Shown here: in pieces, positions 45,216 through 54,244 of the stretch
Numbering within the stretch: position 1 is the first letter of the stretch
Layout of the letters: each line of letters begins with the position of its first letter
Source: Snodgrassella alvi wkB2
GTDB taxonomy: Bacteria > Pseudomonadota > Gammaproteobacteria > Burkholderiales > Neisseriaceae
Reading direction: 5' to 3'
DNA length: 64,000 nt
NCBI RefSeq assembly: GCF_000600005.1
Contig: NZ_CP007446.1
Span: 956,894-1,020,893 of the forward strand
Made by a program: the position numbers and the translations under genes
The notes under the pieces: model-generated
Told to the model about the DNA's origin: nothing
The model's input: only the letters and a program-made list of their open reading frames with translations
Database searches by the model: none

Positions 45216-45968
45216 ATGAAAAAAACATGGATGTGGCTGGCGATGCTGGCAGTAATCGAATTAACTGGTTGTACCAGTCATTTCGAACCCTTTGTCGGCA
45301 TAACTTCAGGTAAAAATCGCATGTATGCCGCACCGGTAGAAGCCTATGAATACAATTATGAAAATATGAGCGGGGGTAGTATTGGAGGAGGATGTATTCC
45401 GGGTACACCAGGTGTTGATGATTATGAAGTTGGTAAAAGACGCTATGGAGGAGGAGCTACCTGTGGTGCAGCAGCATTAAGAGCAAAATGGACACCGGGT
45501 ATGACTATGAAAATTAATTGGAAAATATTACCTTATCCGGGATGGCAAGCTAAAGGCTTAAAATTACCAGGTGTCAATGTAGATAAAAGTGAAGAGCGAA
45601 TAATTGATCAGTATGATGAATATTATTCAGCAGAAATACCCTTACCACCACCGCCGCCATCAGCCGGTGATGATTTTGGTAAAGTAGCAAATATCACGGT
45701 ACATTTTCTTGCTTGTAATCAGTTATTTATTACTTATGGGACGATAGAAGAAGGTCGTAATACACCAATGCACTACAAATTGTTTGCCGAAAGCCAGAAA
45801 TTGTGTACGCCACGCCCGAGCGTTAAATCGATGGCAGATTATCGCCGTAATAAAGCCAGAATGGATGCAGTGAAAGCCGAACGTGAAAATATTCCGCAGG
45901 TAATTTTACCGCGTTATATCAAACAGCTCGAAGCAGAAGGAAAATTACCGGTAACTACTTCTAAATAA
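45216..45968 (+). CDS. Tli-like lipoprotein, probable T6SS lipase immunity protein (copy 4)
   Basis: A 250-residue paralog (lipobox ELTGC). Residues 21-100 match copies 1 and 2, while its signal peptide is like copy 3, so it looks like a mosaic. The variable block reads WQAKGLKLPGVNVDKSEERIIDQ-like. The C-terminal tail ends LPVTTSK. Confidence 0.83.
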   Translation: MKKTWMWLAMLAVIELTGCTSHFEPFVGITSGKNRMYAAPVEAYEYNYENMSGGSIGGGCIPGTPGVDDYEVGKRRYGGGATCGAAALRAKWTPGMTMKINWKILPYPGWQAKGLKLPGVNVDKSEERIIDQYDEYYSAEIPLPPPPPSAGDDFGKVANITVHFLACNQLFITYGTIEEGRNTPMHYKLFAESQKLCTPRPSVKSMADYRRNKARMDAVKAERENIPQVILPRYIKQLEAEGKLPVTTSK

Positions 45969-46091
45969 AGATTCATAATCAAATAATTATTGACAATAAA
46001 CAAAGTTAAATCATATTGATAATAATAGGATATAAGTAGATAGAATTTTAAAAAGTCAGCAATAACTATAAATACAAGAAAGGCAGAAGAG

Positions 46092-46847
46092 ATGAAAAAA
46101 ACATGGATATGGCTGGCGATGCTGGCAGCAATCGAATTAATGGGTTGTACCAATCATTTTGAACCTTTTGTCGGCATAACCTCAGGTAAAAACCGCATGT
46201 ATGCCGCACCGGTAGAAGCAATTGAATACAATTATGAAAATATGAGTGGGGGTAGTATTGGCGGAGGTTGTATCCCTGACACACCGGGAATAGATGATTA
46301 TTTGGTTGGTAAAAAACGTTATGGAGGTGGTTCGACCTGTGGTGCAGCGGCGCTAAGGGCAAAATGGATACCGGGTATGACTATGAAAATTACATGGGAA
46401 ATATTGCCATATCCTGGATGGAAACCTCGTATGTTAAACAAGGCGGGTGTAAATGTTGATAAGGAAGAAAAACGAATAATTGATCAATATGATGAATATT
46501 ATTCAGCAGAAATACCCTTACCGCCACCACCACCATCAGCCGGTGATGATTTTGGAAAAGTAGCTAATATCACAGTACATTTCCTGCCATGTAATCAGTT
46601 ATTTATCACATATGGAACAATAGAAGAAGGGCGTAATCCGGTACACTGGAAATTGTTTGCCGAAAGCCAGAAATTGTGTACGCCACGCCCAAGTGTTAAA
46701 TCGATGGCAGATTATCGCCGCAACAAAGCCAGAATGGATGCAGTGAAAGCGGAACGTAAAAATATTCCGCAGGTAATCTTACCGCGTTATATCAAGCAAC
46801 TGGAAGCAGAAGGTAAATTACCGGTAAGTGGCAGTAAAGCACAATAA
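46092..46847 (+). CDS. Tli-like lipoprotein next to the lipase effector, probable cognate immunity (copy 5)
   Basis: A 251-residue paralog 23 bases upstream of the tle1-like gene, hence the likely cognate immunity protein. It has the most private changes: IPDTPGIDDYLVGKKRYGGGSTCG, FLPCNQLF, GRNPVHWKLF (lacking one residue there) and a different C-terminus (SGSKAQ). The variable block is KPRMLNKAGVNVDKEEKRIIDQ-like. Lipobox ELMGC. Confidence 0.85.
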   Translation: MKKTWIWLAMLAAIELMGCTNHFEPFVGITSGKNRMYAAPVEAIEYNYENMSGGSIGGGCIPDTPGIDDYLVGKKRYGGGSTCGAAALRAKWIPGMTMKITWEILPYPGWKPRMLNKAGVNVDKEEKRIIDQYDEYYSAEIPLPPPPPSAGDDFGKVANITVHFLPCNQLFITYGTIEEGRNPVHWKLFAESQKLCTPRPSVKSMADYRRNKARMDAVKAERKNIPQVILPRYIKQLEAEGKLPVSGSKAQ

Positions 46848-46870
46848 TTTTATTAATAAGGGAGATTATT

Positions 46871-49800
46871 ATGACTGATAATGCAAAACAGCCTGATGAT
46901 AGTAAACCAAAAGCCAATAGCAGCTCTAAATCTTCAAGTATCGATAAGCAATTTAATTTGGGGCATATGATAGAAGATATATTTGGTTTAAACCGTCCCG
47001 AAGTCAATACCGACGACCCGAATGATAAACCCAGTGCTATCGGAAAAGTAATTAATAAAGCCGGTAAAAAAATAGGAGAGATTGGCACAGGTATAGGTGA
47101 GATAGCTCAAAAAGGCATAGATGCAGTTCAGGGGGTACTGGATGAGCTACCACCATTGAAAGATGTTGATTTTGACTGGCCGGTTATGCATAAGCCACAG
47201 GTTTTTCCAACTGAGCCGGGCGGGCGCCTGCCGGCTTCAATTGAGGTAATTCAGGAAAATAGAGGTGATTGCTTTTATAAAGGTCCTAAAGAGGACAAGC
47301 CGTGCCAGAAAATCATTAAAATCAGCTTTTTCTTTGATGGTACCAATAATCATGAAAAGGCGGATAAAGTAGTCAGCGGTGCCCAAGCACCTTCAGAAGA
47401 GGAGCTGAAAAAACAGGATAAAGCAGCACCGCAAGCCAAAATGATTGCTGCGTACACCTATCCTCGTACCAGTAATGTAGCCCGTTTATTCCATGCCTGT
47501 ATGGGCGCCGGTGGTACGCCAGATGAAAATAATATGGATCCGGATATGATCGAAAATGGCTGGTTCCGGCATTATATTCAGGGTGTAGGAACGCGCTTTG
47601 AAGAAATCGGTGATTTAGATCCGGGTTTCAGTGGTGAAATGTTTGCACGCTATGGGCAGTCGCGGATTAACTGGGCACTGACACGCTTATGCGCCACATT
47701 AGGTCTATGTAAAGTTTTTAATGAAAAGCCTTTATTATTAACAACAGCGCAAAAAATGATTAAAGGCATGGATTCAAAAATTGGCCGTAAAAACCAGCTT
47801 GATGAGTATATAGACTCGCTGGTTTTTGCCAACAGTAATCAGCCATTACCACAGGCAATTAAACTGTATGTAATCGGTTTTTCACGCGGAGCGGCTGAGG
47901 GGCGTACTTTTATTAACTGGCTGCTGGAATACTTGCTGGAGCGTCCGGAGAATGCTGATGCAAAAAAACAGCTGGAAAAATTGATGGAACAACGTCGCCA
48001 GCAACGAAAAGAATTACGCGAGTACTATCGTAAATATCCGGAAGCAAAGGCAGAGGCTCAAAAGCAGGCGATAGAAGAGGAAAAAGCGGCTAGCAGTGGC
48101 GTTAAACCGAATACAACACAGAACGGAGCCAAGCCGGGACAAGGGTCGCAGTCAGCGCCGCCTAAAGCCCCGGGCAATAATACGGGTAATCAGCAAAACA
48201 ATAATAATGGTACGAATAAAAATTCAAACAACAGCGGTCCGGTTAACGGTGCCAATACCACGGCCAGTCTGAATCAGTCTGGCAATATCAATGCCAATCG
48301 CAAGGATGATAAGAAGACTGAACCTAAACCTGAATTTATCTATCTCAAGCTTAGAGGTATCCCGATCTATATAGAAATGGCTGGTTTGTTCGATACGGTA
48401 GCCAATGTAGGTATGTCTCCGCTAACTTCCTTGATTAGTGGTCATTTCGGCTGGGCGCATGGCACCATGTCTTTGGAACAGGCAGCGGCTGCACGTTTTG
48501 TAAAAAGCTGCTATCACTTTGTGGCCGGGCATGAACAGCGTAGAAGTTTTTCCGTTGAAAGTATCTGTATTGACGGCGGTTATCCGCGTGGTGGCGGCGC
48601 TGAGTTTCGTGAATATACTTATCCTGGTGTACATGCGGATATAGGCGGCGGCTATCCTCCTGGTGCACAGTTTAAAAGTAACTTTGGTATGGGACATGTA
48701 GTAGCTCAGATAACTTTGCATGATATGTATGCACGTTGCTGGCAACATGGTATGCCATTAAAAGTAATGGATATACATCCTTTATTAAAAGCTCAAATGA
48801 AAAAAACTCCTAAGTTTAAGTTACAAAATTATGAAATAATGGATAAAAAAACTATTGATGAATTTGATATAGAGTCTGAAATGGTAGAGCGGTTTAATGC
48901 CTGGCTGGAAACAACTGTTCTCGACAATATCACGAAGAGTTTGCAGAAGCAGGTTCATCATATTACAGCCTGGCGGATTCTGCGCTGGGTTAAAGACGGA
49001 ATAGATGGCTATGCTACATTTCTGGGGCTGTCCATTACACGCAAAAAAGGATCTGCCGGAGAAAAAGAAGATGCTGAACAGGTTAGCGCACGGGAAAAAA
49101 TCATTGCTCAGGGGCGCAAAGAGGCAAATGAAAAACTTTCTAATGCCTCCGGTGGTTTAGTGCCGGCATCAACTGATTCAATTGCTGATGATGATAAATT
49201 ATGGCAGCAGGCCGGTTTGGGGGATATACCGGCAGAAAAACGCGATGATTTTTTAAATGGCATGATTAATAAAAATTATGATCCGGTGAATGATGGTTGG
49301 GATATGCTGGAAAGTGCCAAAGAATTCAAAGCGGATTATCTGCATGAGTTTCGTTTTGAATCTTTCCTGTCATTAGGATTCTTAATGAAAACTTTTGCCG
49401 GCAGTATTTATATGCTCAATAATGTAGATGAGGCGGCTGAGTTTAAAAATATACATGAAGAAGGCGATAAGCTTTATTTTGGAGATCCGGCAAAAAATGA
49501 AAAAAAAGCTCCGCCTCCGCCTCCTTCTCAGGATGATGGATTTGAAGGTGATCCGGTAGCAACGGGAGCAACACCGCCGATAGTATCATCTAATAAAAAG
49601 GATAAGTCTGGTTCTATTTTTGACGGGCTGTTTGAAAATCTGGATATTGGTGCTGTAGCTACAGGCATTATATTAGACAGAGTAAAAGATAAAATTAATA
49701 AGGGTAAGAAAAAAGCGGAAGCCGCAAAAGATAAGACTGGCAAAAAGCCGGAAAAGGTATCCGGTAAGGATAATACTCTGGCAATTTTATCCAGTGTCTG

Positions 49801-51274
49801 GGAGCGACTTAATAGCAAAGATAAGCGTGATGTAACGGTATTAATGGATAAAATTAAAAAAACACCGGAGCAGTATTCCAAAACATTCGGAAAAATAGTT
49901 ACGCTGTTTGACGAACAGATTCATGATTCGCGTGCCAAATATATGCATTCAATATTGAATGACCGCGAACCATTTACCAGTTATTTTGCACACCGGCTTG
50001 TATTCAGTGGTTCAACGTCTAATAAACAGATTACACCGCTGATGTTGCAGAATAATCTTATTGGTATCGCCGGTCTTGCTCGCAGTGCTTATATGTCTAT
50101 CCGCTATGGTAATCCGGCTTATATTTTGTTAGGGCTTAATAATCCTGAATTTTTTGTAACAGAGAATGAACGCAAAGCATATGAAGCACTGATTAACGGA
50201 TTTGATGCGATTGCAGTCAATCCTGATACCGGTAAAATTATACTTAACGGTAAAAATATTAAAAATATTTATAATCTGTATCAGAATTCGCAGCAATCAA
50301 TTCAGAAAATAAAAGAAGCCCATGAAAAACTAACTGAATGGAACGGACGTGATTTTGCAGATAAGATTACTCAGGAAATAGCAAAATATGGCGATGAAAC
50401 AATAAAAAATCTACAGCAGATTCGCCAGCTGCTGGAGGAACAAAAGGCTGCGCTTAAAGCAGCTGCCGAAGCTGAAAAACAAAAGAAACAGGCTGAATTA
50501 ACACAAAGTCAGGCAGCAGCAATGGCTAAGGCAAACGAAGCACAAGCTAATGAGGCCGAGGCTGGCGGTGCCGAAACAGCCGCTCAGCTTGAACAACAGC
50601 TAAATACAATGATTAGCAAAATTGATAAAAATATTAATCAGCTGCAATCATTACTGGAATCGTCGGGTAGTAGCGGGGACGCCAGTGCGCTGGAGCATGC
50701 TCAGGAATTACTCAAACAGCTTGATCCGCAACTGGTGAATGGATTAAATCTAAACAATCTCAGTAATCTGGATAAAGCCCGTCAGGCTTTAAATGGAGCT
50801 CAAAATGCCATACAAGCCGGAAATATAACGGTTCCGAATGGCAGTTTGGTAAATGTATTACCGGCGCAACAGCAACTGGCAGATATTAATCCGCAATCTA
50901 TGGCAGATTATCTGAGTAATCAAATTGCTCAATATCAGCAAAATCTGCTGAAGCAGACTCAGGCTACCGTATCGCTTATGCAAAATGGGGTCAATGATCC
51001 GCAGACGCTTGCTCAGGTATTTTACCGAAATGCGCAAGGTGATATTGCTGACCAGGCAGTAAATAACATCAGCAAAACTACACTAAACAGTATGGGAATG
51101 TCGGATCTGGAGCTGAATGAATTCTTACCGGAAAATATTGCTAATCGCAGCCAGACAGAAATTATTCAGCTGGTACAGCAACTGCGCAGCGGAAATGTTC
51201 CGGCTGAATTGCAATCATTACCGAAATACCGTTTGCAGCTAATGGCCAAAGTGCTGGAAAGCTGGCTTGTCTGA
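46871..51274 (+). CDS. Giant Tle1-type (DUF2235) T6SS phospholipase effector
   Basis: A 1467-residue protein without signal peptide. The DUF2235 alpha/beta-hydrolase begins near residue 150 (KISFFFDGTNNHEK). The candidate triad is Ser338 in IGFSRGAAEGR (GxSxG), Asp508 in AGLFDTVANVG and His588 in GVHADIGGGYP. A ~78-residue Asn/Gln/Gly/Pro-rich stretch (about 410-487) is inserted between the serine and aspartate parts. Past the hydrolase is a ~800-residue extension with a charged linker, an alanine/glutamate coiled coil (about 1184-1270) and Gln-rich helices. Tle1 enzymes cleave phospholipids in target periplasms. GGGAG lies before the ATG. Co-operonic with the upstream lipoproteins; vgrG lies 537 bases downstream. 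Confidence 0.88.
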   Translation: MTDNAKQPDDSKPKANSSSKSSSIDKQFNLGHMIEDIFGLNRPEVNTDDPNDKPSAIGKVINKAGKKIGEIGTGIGEIAQKGIDAVQGVLDELPPLKDVDFDWPVMHKPQVFPTEPGGRLPASIEVIQENRGDCFYKGPKEDKPCQKIIKISFFFDGTNNHEKADKVVSGAQAPSEEELKKQDKAAPQAKMIAAYTYPRTSNVARLFHACMGAGGTPDENNMDPDMIENGWFRHYIQGVGTRFEEIGDLDPGFSGEMFARYGQSRINWALTRLCATLGLCKVFNEKPLLLTTAQKMIKGMDSKIGRKNQLDEYIDSLVFANSNQPLPQAIKLYVIGFSRGAAEGRTFINWLLEYLLERPENADAKKQLEKLMEQRRQQRKELREYYRKYPEAKAEAQKQAIEEEKAASSGVKPNTTQNGAKPGQGSQSAPPKAPGNNTGNQQNNNNGTNKNSNNSGPVNGANTTASLNQSGNINANRKDDKKTEPKPEFIYLKLRGIPIYIEMAGLFDTVANVGMSPLTSLISGHFGWAHGTMSLEQAAAARFVKSCYHFVAGHEQRRSFSVESICIDGGYPRGGGAEFREYTYPGVHADIGGGYPPGAQFKSNFGMGHVVAQITLHDMYARCWQHGMPLKVMDIHPLLKAQMKKTPKFKLQNYEIMDKKTIDEFDIESEMVERFNAWLETTVLDNITKSLQKQVHHITAWRILRWVKDGIDGYATFLGLSITRKKGSAGEKEDAEQVSAREKIIAQGRKEANEKLSNASGGLVPASTDSIADDDKLWQQAGLGDIPAEKRDDFLNGMINKNYDPVNDGWDMLESAKEFKADYLHEFRFESFLSLGFLMKTFAGSIYMLNNVDEAAEFKNIHEEGDKLYFGDPAKNEKKAPPPPPSQDDGFEGDPVATGATPPIVSSNKKDKSGSIFDGLFENLDIGAVATGIILDRVKDKINKGKKKAEAAKDKTGKKPEKVSGKDNTLAILSSVWERLNSKDKRDVTVLMDKIKKTPEQYSKTFGKIVTLFDEQIHDSRAKYMHSILNDREPFTSYFAHRLVFSGSTSNKQITPLMLQNNLIGIAGLARSAYMSIRYGNPAYILLGLNNPEFFVTENERKAYEALINGFDAIAVNPDTGKIILNGKNIKNIYNLYQNSQQSIQKIKEAHEKLTEWNGRDFADKITQEIAKYGDETIKNLQQIRQLLEEQKAALKAAAEAEKQKKQAELTQSQAAAMAKANEAQANEAEAGGAETAAQLEQQLNTMISKIDKNINQLQSLLESSGSSGDASALEHAQELLKQLDPQLVNGLNLNNLSNLDKARQALNGAQNAIQAGNITVPNGSLVNVLPAQQQLADINPQSMADYLSNQIAQYQQNLLKQTQATVSLMQNGVNDPQTLAQVFYRNAQGDIADQAVNNISKTTLNSMGMSDLELNEFLPENIANRSQTEIIQLVQQLRSGNVPAELQSLPKYRLQLMAKVLESWLV

Positions 51275-51811
51275 GGCTTACGACCGGCGTGATTATTTCT
51301 CTGCCGGTCTAATAAAACTGTGCAAAGGTGAAAGTATATTATCTGATTTGGTTTTGAATCATAAAAAGCAAAAAATGATGAATAGTGTTGCACAAATAAC
51401 TGAAAAGTTGATTTATATATAAAATAAGTATTTTTGTGTTAAAATTATTAAATCAGTTATATGTAAATTTCAAAAATATTTACATCTTATAATCCTGAAA
51501 AGTGATTTCAGATTCAAACCGGATTTGGCTGGCTGCTATGAAAACTAACCGGATCTGTGAACAAGTGCAGATTGAATCTGATATTATATTTTTGTTTTGC
51601 TTTTAAATTTTATGCGGGAATAAAGTTGGCAGTATACGGCAGACTGGACTGTATATAAATTGAGTAAATATATATTTTCAATTGTATTGATTTTTTAAAT
51701 TTTGTAGTCAGTAACCTGTATGCGGGAATATTTTTCCGTATCAGCACTATATCGGCTGATACGGAAACAGAACTGTCAGTCATGTATAAAGGTTTGATAA
51801 AGGGTGATTAA
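51275..51811. other. Structured intergenic region between the Tle1 gene and vgrG
   Basis: No gene. A hairpin GACCGGC/GCCGGTC (51282-51309) lies just after the effector stop. An AT-rich inverted repeat ATGTAAAT/ATTTACAT (51461-51485), a 12-base direct repeat TATGCGGGAATA (51611-51622 and 51719-51730) and a strong hairpin at 51733-51767 precede vgrG. It probably contains a separate promoter for the vgrG-tss operon. Confidence 0.55.
51733..51767. promoter_or_regulatory. 13-bp inverted repeat 45 bases upstream of vgrG
   Basis: TTTCCGTATCAGC (51733-51745) is perfectly complementary to GCTGATACGGAAA (51755-51767) around a nine-base loop. It has no long T tail and lies at leader or operator distance from the vgrG ATG at 51812. 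It could be an operator, a leader hairpin or a weak terminator. Confidence 0.45.
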
Positions 51812-54241
51812 ATGCAACAGCGTTATTATCTGAAACTGAACGCAAATCTGGCTAATTTTGACCAGTTTTCGGTGCGAAGATTCAATCTGGAAGAAAAGCT
51901 GGATGATTATTACGTGTTACAGCTTGAAGCAACGCATATGGCTGCTGACTTACCTCTGGAAAATTTTATTCATCAGCGTGTAATGTTTGAGATGGCTCCG
52001 GATATTGACTGGAGCGGAGTGATGCAGGTATCCCGGCAGCAGCTCGATGATTCTGACAACCGGCGCTGGCACGGGGTTATTCAGAGTGCGGAACAGATAG
52101 CAACCAGTGCTGATGAAACCTGCTATCGCTTTACTATTGTCCCGCGTCTGGCTTTACTGAACCGTATTACTACAACAAGGCTGTTCCAGAATGAAACAGC
52201 ACTGAGTATTGTTGAGAAAATTCTGCGTCATCATGGTTTTGCCAGTGAAGATTTTCTGCTGAAATCATCCCGTTCGTTACCGCGCTATGAGCATCGAATG
52301 CAGTATCGGGAAACCGATTATGCATTTATTAAGCGTGTACTGGCTCGTGAAGGATTATGGTTTACCTTTACACAGACAGCTTCCAATGAAGTAATTTCTG
52401 TAGCTGATGATGTAAGCCATTATATTCAGCTGCGGCAGCAGGCATTACCATTCAAACCGGATGCTGGTTTAGAAAGTGATCTGGAGGGGCTGGAAAGCAA
52501 ACTGGAAGCGCAGCTCTCATTTGATGTGAATGCTACGGCACAGGGTATCAAGGATAATTTGAAACAGCAATTAATGCAGGGGCTGATGGCAAAATATTCT
52601 GTATCCGAATTTCATGTTCGCTATAAAGCTCAGTATGAAAGTGTACAGATTAAAGATTATAACTATCGGGATGCTAATAACAGTCTGCTAGGCAAAGCCG
52701 GCTTTAATGAGCAGCAGCCTGCAGCATTTGGTCAGCCTTATATCTACGGATTTTTTCATCATAAAGATAGCGGGCAGGCGCAGGAATATGCCCGAATTTT
52801 GCATGAGCATTCTGTATCCCGCCATATTCTGGCCACTGGTAAAAGTAATGTTCAGAGCTTTGCTCCCGGTTTTACCATGGGATTTTCCTCTGATGCCAGA
52901 GTAGGCAATATTCGTCAGTGGCTGCTGGTCAGTGTTCATCATTCTGGTGCGCGCGATGAAGATTACATTAATTCATTCTCTGCTATACCCTCAGACAGCC
53001 AGTGGCGTCCGGAGCCGATTAAACACCCGATTATAGACGGAACGATACCGGGAACCATCTGTGATGCCGGCCAGGGGCCGTATGCATGGGTTGATGAGAT
53101 GGGGCGTTACATCGTTAAGTTTAATCTGGATATGGATGGCTGGCAGCCGGGTGGTGAAAGCAGACCCATCCGTCTGGCTAAGCCTTATGCGGGCGGGCAG
53201 TACGGGCAGCATTTCCCGCTGCACGTAGGTACAGAAGTACAGCTGGCTTTTCAGAACGGTGATCCCGACCGGCCGTATATTATTGGCGTTTTGCATACCA
53301 GCACTCAGCCGGACCATGTTCCGAATACATGGCGTACCCGTAATGTAATTCGTACCTGGGCAAATAATAAAATCCGCATGGAAGACCTCAGCGGTCATGA
53401 ACATATCAAAATGGCTACTGAGTACCATAAAACCCAGCTTAATCTGGGGCATCTGGTAGACAGCGGACGGGATAAGCGTGGAGAAGGTTTTGAGCTGCGA
53501 ACTGATGGCTGGGGAGCTTTGCGTTCTGCACGAGCATTATATCTGACTACTGAAAATCAGGCTGCCGCCAACGGCATGCAAATGGATCGTACGGTAGCAG
53601 TCAAAGAAATTGAAGGTGCACTCAGTCAGGCCAGTCATCTTGCCGACGTGACAGCCAAGCATACTTCAATCAAACCCAGATTAGAGACATTATCTGATTT
53701 AGGTGAAAACTGTGCTTATCTGGAAAAACCGGTTATTTTAACCAGTGCAGTTGCCGGAATGGCGCAGGTTTCACCAAAATCTATTCTTAACAGTGTTGGT
53801 CAGGATATTCATCAGCAGGCGGGTAAAGATGTATTTACCGGTGCCGGTGAAAACATTACACAAACTGCCGTCAAATCTGTACAGGTATTGGCTCAGACAG
53901 AAGATTTAAATCTGGTAGCCGGTAAGAAAACTGCGCGTCTGGCTTCACATGGTAGCGCAGTGGAAATTACTGCGGCGAAAAAAATCTCTGTTCAGTCTGT
54001 AGGTGATGAGGTACTGGTTAATGCAAAAAGCGGTATCAAGCTGGCCAGCGGTGGTGCTTATATAGAAATTAAAGGCGGAAAAATCAGCCTGTATAGCCCC
54101 GGTCCGATTGAATATAAAGGTAATCATCAGTTTCAGGGGCCACAGGGCGGTAATTTCCCGTTACCGGAATTACCTGGTTCAGTTTGTCTTGAGTGCTTGC
54201 GCAAGGCACGTGCACAAGGTGTTGGCATTGTAGAGAGATAA
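51812..54241 (+). CDS. vgrG: T6SS spike protein VgrG with DUF2345 domain
   Basis: The spike tip that sits on the Hcp tube and carries effectors. Residues 1-400 form the gp27-like baseplate domain (LNRITTTRLFQNETALSIVEKIL, YRETDYAFIKRVLAREGLWF). The gp5 OB-fold spans about 409-500 (PGTICDAGQGPYAWVDEMGRY, FPLHVGTEVQLAFQNGDPDRP). A DUF2345 region and repeat-rich beta-helix (about 555-780) follow. No C-terminal toxin is fused; it ends LECLRKARAQGVGIVER. It starts a six-or-more-gene operon, with DUF4123 beginning three bases after its stop. Confidence 0.96.
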   Translation: MQQRYYLKLNANLANFDQFSVRRFNLEEKLDDYYVLQLEATHMAADLPLENFIHQRVMFEMAPDIDWSGVMQVSRQQLDDSDNRRWHGVIQSAEQIATSADETCYRFTIVPRLALLNRITTTRLFQNETALSIVEKILRHHGFASEDFLLKSSRSLPRYEHRMQYRETDYAFIKRVLAREGLWFTFTQTASNEVISVADDVSHYIQLRQQALPFKPDAGLESDLEGLESKLEAQLSFDVNATAQGIKDNLKQQLMQGLMAKYSVSEFHVRYKAQYESVQIKDYNYRDANNSLLGKAGFNEQQPAAFGQPYIYGFFHHKDSGQAQEYARILHEHSVSRHILATGKSNVQSFAPGFTMGFSSDARVGNIRQWLLVSVHHSGARDEDYINSFSAIPSDSQWRPEPIKHPIIDGTIPGTICDAGQGPYAWVDEMGRYIVKFNLDMDGWQPGGESRPIRLAKPYAGGQYGQHFPLHVGTEVQLAFQNGDPDRPYIIGVLHTSTQPDHVPNTWRTRNVIRTWANNKIRMEDLSGHEHIKMATEYHKTQLNLGHLVDSGRDKRGEGFELRTDGWGALRSARALYLTTENQAAANGMQMDRTVAVKEIEGALSQASHLADVTAKHTSIKPRLETLSDLGENCAYLEKPVILTSAVAGMAQVSPKSILNSVGQDIHQQAGKDVFTGAGENITQTAVKSVQVLAQTEDLNLVAGKKTARLASHGSAVEITAAKKISVQSVGDEVLVNAKSGIKLASGGAYIEIKGGKISLYSPGPIEYKGNHQFQGPQGGNFPLPELPGSVCLECLRKARAQGVGIVER

Positions 54242-54244
54242 TCA

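Larger units (their letters stand above)
42576..46847 (+). repeat. Five tandem copies of a 250-residue lipoprotein gene
   Basis: The gene starts are 872, 884, 884 and 876 bases apart. The 5' and 3' thirds and the ~120-130-base spacers are nearly identical, and differences concentrate in codons about 101-131 of each gene. Together with the upstream remnant this is a six-unit tandem amplification. Confidence 0.95.

Noticed and set aside
43422-45408. Similar open frames antisense to each Tli-like lipoprotein copy
   Set aside because: They recur only because the sense genes are near-identical. Codon pattern and conservation fit the sense strand, and none has a ribosome-binding site.
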